DNA of 64,000 nt from Thermothielavioides terrestris NRRL 8126 (Eukaryota > Ascomycota > Sordariomycetes > Sordariales > Chaetomiaceae). A program made the translations under genes and the position numbers. The DNA is taken from positions 3,410,001 through 3,474,000 of the forward strand of contig NC_016461.1 in the NCBI RefSeq assembly GCF_000226115.1. The letters are read 5' to 3'. The notes under the pieces were generated by a model, which ran no database searches, was not told the DNA's origin, and saw nothing but the letters and a program-made list of their open reading frames with translations. Below, one piece after another: positions 58,770 through 64,000 of the stretch. Position 1 is the stretch's first letter; each line of letters begins with the position of its first letter.

Positions 58770-61027
58770 TCGACATGCTTGTTGAGGGGAGTCAAGACGC
58801 TGGGCAGTTTGTGGCTTTGATTCACTGTTGCATCCTAAGGAGGGAACTTTCCTGCTAAAGTTATGTGCTTTTTACGATCATATTAATGCGTGTGGTCTTA
58901 TTCGCGTGTAATGGGCTCCTGATTGGTCTTTAGAGTTAGACAATAGACATCTCTTTGCCACTTCTGTTTGGAATTGTTCCTGCAATCGTGTATTTCTTGG
59001 GTGTCTGGCTGTCCCCGGGAAGAGACGTTCCGATGTTTCAACGCCTAGTTCTTCCTCGCGGAGCATGACAAGTCAACCGACGAGCCAGATGAGGTTGGAT
59101 GCTCAAGCTGAGTGACGTGCAGCAATACGAGTGAGTGAGTGGCTCGACTCCTTCCTTCGTAGCAACTTTCGCGTAGATCTTTGCGAGACGGAGCCGGCCG
59201 ACGCTTCCTCCCTCCCCAGCTTACCAACCTCCATGCATTTCGTTCTCTCGCGGCCCTGCCTTTCTTTAACTTGCTGCTCTCAACTCCTATCTCCACCTTC
59301 CCCCATCTACCTACCGTACTTACTACCCCCATCCCCATCCATTCTCATGCGCTTTCCCTGTTTTCCCTCCTTCCCTACCTTATCCGCTCTCTCATCCTTC
59401 ATCATATCCTTCCTTGTTTTGCTTCGTCTCCCTTATTTCTCACGCCATTCGCTCATAGTCTGGTAGGTGAGCTAGCTGTCCAGGTTCCACAGCCATGTTC
59501 ATCATTGCAGGGTCCTCCTCCGCTGCAAAGCTGGTGATCCGTTACTGTATGTACAGTAAGTACTAAGCTGAGACGTACGACTGACTACAACTACTGCCAT
59601 CGCCAGCTACAACGTGCTGTACGCTAGGTAGTTAGTTGATAGGTAAGGTGTGTACGTACGCGGCATCCCTCTGCGGGTCCTTCCCCGGATGTTTACATCG
59701 AACCCTGTGTATATACTACCTCATCGTGCCGCTGTGGCTGCTGTGGCTGGCTTGCCTGCGGATAAGGGGGTCGGGTGTGCTTGGGGGATGATGTCTGTTG
59801 CACCATCACTCGCCGTTTGAGCGCATGCGCAGGGTGAGTCGTCTCTTTTAATTCTTCCTTCGGCGTCTCGGCTTGGGGACAGAACGTAGGATATCGTATG
59901 ATTGCTCCGGTGGTGGTAGCCAGCGGAGGGAGGGGAAGGGTCGTACGGGTACATCCGTCCACCCGGGTGTCATGGAAGGACAAGGGGAGGGAGGTGCGGA
60001 TGCGGGCGCGGGAGGATGGCGGATGTCGCTCGGTGAGTTTGTTTGAACCTTGGTAGTTTGCGCAAGGTTGCGAGTCGGGGAGGACTGTGTAGCATTTGCT
60101 TTTAGCTTCACAATGTCAGGCTCTACGAATCGTTGCCAACATCAACCAGATAAAAACGGTGGCTGACAAAGGAGATCAATTGGCGTCTGCCATGTCTTGT
60201 CATGTCATCCACCCGCCTCCTGGGCACCCCGGAGAGGATGGAATGACTCTGACCTGTCCTGAGGAGCGCACAAATGCTCCATATGCATGCTAAGCTGCCG
60301 TGTGTGTGCGTAACTACATTATCCAATATACATCACTCCAATCATAGTCAATGAGCACCGCCATGCACCTGAGTAACAATGCCCTGATCCGACCTCCTGT
60401 GCTCCAAGAAACGACCATCCGGATTTCAACCTGACCCAGTCCACACTTCCAATGGATGCCGTGATGAAAAGCCAACCATACAATCCAAGCAAGAATGCCT
60501 GTGGGAGAAACGAAAAAGGAAGAGCGTGAAAACAACCAACTCCTCGCCACCCCGTCCCATGCACCGCCCAATGCTCCGTTCCGATAACCCAACGCAACAC
60601 CAACAAGTGCTAACTGTATTTGCAACCCTGTTCCAGGAGAGTGCTGTAGACCGTAGCAATCTTTGAGAAATACGCGGCAGGGTAGAAAGATAATAGTAAC
60701 AACAGAAGAAGAATGAGAGCAAACGGCTTTTGGAAGAAAAAACGAAGCCCCGCAACCTACTGTAGAGGTCCAGGATGAAGTCGCGAAACCAGATCGCGAG
60801 GGACAAAGTGAAAAGCAGAGAGTGTGCTCGATAACGCCTGCAAAACAAGTACCACACTTTGGGAGGTTGAAACTTGAGATGAGTGACTCGGAAAGTGTTG
60901 ACCTCTGGTTGGGCAGCAACACGTGGCACAGAACCAGGGGCTCGGTCCTGAGTGGGCCGCAGCGGCTCCAACTTCATCCGGCTCGCCGGGTGCCGCCGAA
61001 AGTATGAGCGCACGGGTTACCCGGAAT
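58770..61027. other. Intergenic, no supported gene
   Basis: About 2.3 kb with long pyrimidine-rich stretches (for example 59200-59420). Open frames here mirror that composition and carry no domains. Confidence 0.5.
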
Positions 61028-62616
61028 CTAGTAAGCCGTAGCAGCTTCCGCATATCGCAGCGGGCTGGCCGGAGTTGGGGGCCGCTGATAGTTGTTCGGG
61101 TTCCGGCGGCCGAAGACATGTTGCATGATAGCTTTCGGGGTGACGGCGTCCAGGTTGACGGTCTTGGTGGTCAACGGCATTGGGATGCGGTGAGCCTTCT
61201 TGGTCTGCCATCGCTCCCGGATGCAGTCGTCAACGAGCGCAATGAGACCCGTGGCCATGATGACGCTGAGAGAAAGTGGGGTTAGCACATGGGCGTCCAC
61301 GCATCGGCAAAAAAAATTTGGATGTCTTTCACTTACTCAGCCACATCCGTGACAGCGTCAACAACGGTCTTGTCCGCGATCCACATGAAACATGGCGGAA
61401 CCCATCCGCCGGCATTCTCGTCGGCCAGGATCTGGCTCGGTGACCTTGTCTCGGGAACGATGTGCGCGACCGGCGCACCCGTCTTTCCGTCGCGCACAAG
61501 GTGGAAAGACACCAGGCCAAGCTGCTTGTGGACGGCGCGTTTCCAGCTGTACCGATGGCCCCACCACTCAAAGTCGTAGCGCTTGCTGCCATTGCCGCCG
61601 CGTCGGGTAACGTCGACGCGGGCATAATTGCTGAACTCGAGCTTGATGGTGTTGGTCGGCACCGGCCGCCGGGCCTTGCCGGGCATCAGACGACTCTCCA
61701 GCGAGAGGCGAGACAGGTTGGACCCGCCGAGATGCAGCTCATCACTGCCAGCGCAAGTCGAGTAGCCGGTGCCGGGCCGGCCGGGCACCGCGATGCTTGA
61801 TGTCGCCCGGCGCAAGGCCGGCTTCCCACCACCAAGCCGGCTGAGGGCGGCCGACATGGACCGCTTCAGTGTCGGCCTCTCTTCGGCTGTCCTGGGCCTC
61901 GCCGGGGCGGGCTCGATGAACTTGCGCTTCGAATTGCAGACCTCGCGACCCGAGTCGCGCGAATAGCGGCGCAGTGAGAACTCCCGCCTGGCTAGGTCGT
62001 ACATGCGCAGGTGGAACAGCTGAACGGCGGTCCTCTTGCGGTCCGTCAGCACCGTGTCGATGCGCAGGTTCATATTCCCGTCGGTGGTGTACTCGTCGTG
62101 CCGTATTGTCAGGCGGTTGAGGGAGGGGTACAGGCTGGCAAAGTGAAGAGGGGTCGAGACGCGGACGTTGGGCTCGACAATGTCGCACCGGTACTCGGGC
62201 AAGGGCGGAATCGCACCGTCGTCATAGTCCGGACGCCCGTCCATGTCCAAGTAGGCCAAGTCCTCGCGCGACGCCGTGGTAGAGGCGTACGAGTCGAGGG
62301 ATGAGCGGGGGTAGAGCGAAGTGTCGGGACCGACATCGTCACGCGAGTCGTAGTCCCGTTCGTGGCTAGCAGCACCAGAGCGGGCTCCGCTGGACGTGGA
62401 TTGTGCCGAGGTCTTGAGGTCTGAGGGGCGGGGTGAAGAGTAAAGTGAGGTAGGGGCGGTAGATTGTGAAGCATATGAGTCGTTGCTCCTCCGGGCCCGA
62501 GAGCCGTGGCTGGAGGAAGATTGGCTCGAGGGTTTCCTTGTCGGATGAGGAGGAGCCATCGTATGTTGTGTGTGCGGTGTACTTGCTGAGGCTGGTGTAG
62601 GGGTGCTGGAAACCAT
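61028..62616 (-). CDS. Serine-rich protein of unknown function
   Basis: Exons 61337-62616 and 61028-61265 join in phase 2 (intron 61266-61336, GTAAGT...TCTCAG) to 505 residues. The first ~150 residues are Ser/Pro/Thr-rich and probably disordered. The ordered part starts near LPEYRCDIVEPNVRVSTPL and includes RLTIRHDEYTTDGNMNLRID, VQLFHLRMYDLARREFSLRR and, later, KRYDFEWWGHRYSWKR. The last exon adds a hydrophobic helix (VIMATGLIALVDDC). Beta-rich segments with conserved Trp/Tyr suggest a compact domain, and it looks like a fungal-conserved family, but I do not recognise it. Membrane attachment or localisation cannot be decided. Confidence 0.75.
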
Positions 62617-64000
62617 TGTGAGGAGAAAGTGGGATTCCTTTCCAGCTCGGACGTTTGGGGATGTGGATGGTGTTTTTATAGAAGCGTCTCCGAGGCGTCA
62701 TGCAAGCACCGGGCTGGTATGCATAAGCTTCAACGGGTCGCCGGCATGTGCTTGCACTGGCCCGAGCTCCGGCATGCCGTGCCGGGGACTGCAGGACTGC
62801 AGCGCGGTGCAGGGTCGTGCCGCGGGCTGCAGCGCAGTGCGCCTGCGGTGTCGATGGTTGCAGGTGACTTGCGTGTCAGGTTGGAGTCGGGCATTAAACG
62901 CGGGGAGCTCGCTGGCGGCTGCCAGAGCGACAGGCGGACAGACGAACAGGTGGGATGCAGTGGCAGGCCCGCGAGTACTAGAGTAGTCGTGCAGGGTCAG
63001 GGTGCGCAAGCTGGCACTTGACAGCTCACATGCACGTCCACCGTGGAGCGAAGCGGCGGACTGCTGCAGAATGCAGACTGGCTAAGTTAACGGCGCAATG
63101 GCACAGAACCGTCGACGCAATGGACACGGCAGACGGGAGCGAACGCTTTTAAGCAGTCGGCCACGCGGGATTTCCATGTCTGGACAGAGCAGAGCTCCTG
63201 TCAACGGAATACATACCTTACCTACCCGGGAGTGCACAACGACGACCTGATGGATCTGACTGCTGCAGCCCCCGCGGCCATCAAGAAGAGGCCCGGGACC
63301 TGCCCCTCGGGATGGCGGGACGTGCTGAGCCAGCCATTCACAGTCTGGTTGGGGGTTGCAGCGCACTTTTTCACTGGGCAGCGCGGAGGGTGGCAGGAGC
63401 TTACGACACTGCCCGATGCCCGCCATTGGCTGAAAATTCGGGTCCGATGATGCCACTGTGATTGGCCAGAGCACCCGCAACCTCGACCGATTGGGAAGTC
63501 GCCGGTTGCTGGGGTCGCTCTAGCGAGTCACAAGTCACTCTTCGCGTGGGGGACAGCCGAAAGGTACTTGGGTAGCGTGGGCGAGGAAGCCAGGGTGCTG
63601 TTGCCACAGCGGTACCTTAGTTTTACATCCACTCCACAAGCTCCGGGCTTGATGGCACCTGCCGCCTCCGCAGCGACGCACCTTCCAATGTGTGGTCTGA
63701 CACCCGCGCCAGCAGCGCGACTTCCATCTAAACTATCCAATACCCTTACCAGTACACTACACTAACTCGGCGTGTCCGGAAAGCGCTCGCCTCCGACAGT
63801 GAGAAAGTGCCAGATGCTTCCTGCAACTGTGGAAACCTTATCATCCCACCCTCAGTCGACGGCGGCGGCGTTTCGTCTTGGTCGCTCCTGACTCCGGCAC
63901 TCCATTCTGTTCTTGATGCGCAGCAACCCTGCACCTTGGGCAAGTGCCATGGCAGCAGTTTCGATCCGGGTGCCAAGTGCAGCGCTCGTACTCGAAAGGA
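62617..64000. other. Intergenic to window edge, CTGCAG-rich
   Basis: No gene supported. The region 62700-63100 is unusually rich in CTGCAG and GCAGTG motifs. The right edge may hold promoter sequence of a gene outside the window. Confidence 0.45.

Overview
The window looks like nuclear DNA of a filamentous ascomycete, most likely a Sordariomycete (an inference). Genes carry many short GT-AG introns (about 47-126 nt) and coding exons are GC-rich. Yeast-type two-subunit fatty acid synthase genes lie head to head, and TTAGGG-like telomeric motifs are present. Most gene models below were built by hand from reading frames, splice phases and protein-family motifs. Where I give exon junctions, the phases agree and the coding sum is a multiple of three unless stated otherwise.

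Layout. 0-12 kb, minus strand: a SNF2 ATPase with an embedded RING finger (cut by the left edge), a coiled-coil protein of unknown function, a GNAT acetyltransferase and a seven-exon OPT-family oligopeptide transporter. 12.5-15.7 kb: a sharply bounded AT-rich island. 17-23.8 kb: a proline-rich unknown protein, a CPA2-type cation/proton antiporter, a cysteine-rich probably GPI-anchored wall protein, a low-complexity tract with an inverted-repeat element and telomere-like repeats, and a bHLH regulator. 26.9-33.5 kb: a SulP sulfate permease with STAS domain, and the alternative clamp loader Ctf18. 34-35.3 kb: an isolated Copia-type Gag ORF. 36.6-43.3 kb: a DUF1772 membrane protein, a MARVEL-like four-helix membrane protein with a QQPYP repeat tail, and guanine deaminase. 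44.7-58.8 kb: FAS2 (minus) and FAS1 (plus), diverging from a 1.8 kb shared intergenic region. 61-62.6 kb: a conserved-looking serine-rich protein of unknown function. The rest is intergenic.

The most interesting part is the AT-rich island at 12532-15734. It has near-perfect terminal inverted repeats starting CAGAGTTTGG and is flanked by an exact 8-bp target duplication, CCAAGGGC, which is the signature of a hAT-type DNA transposon. It carries no recognisable transposase. It does contain an apparently intact five-exon minus-strand gene (164 aa) with four introns of 55-63 nt and very AT-rich codon usage, plus a separate C2H2-like zinc-finger exon, an 11-bp satellite-like array and palindromic subterminal repeats. 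The island is therefore not simply a RIP-degraded relic, although AT content alone would suggest one. Removing the element and one target copy joins two flanking minus-strand reading frames into a single 199-codon ORF, so it may have interrupted a gene.

Other points worth attention are an apparent one-base frameshift in FAS2 just before its phosphopantetheinyl transferase domain, the Gag ORF flanked by 62-bp direct repeats without any pol, and a 116-bp tandem duplication just downstream of FAS2.
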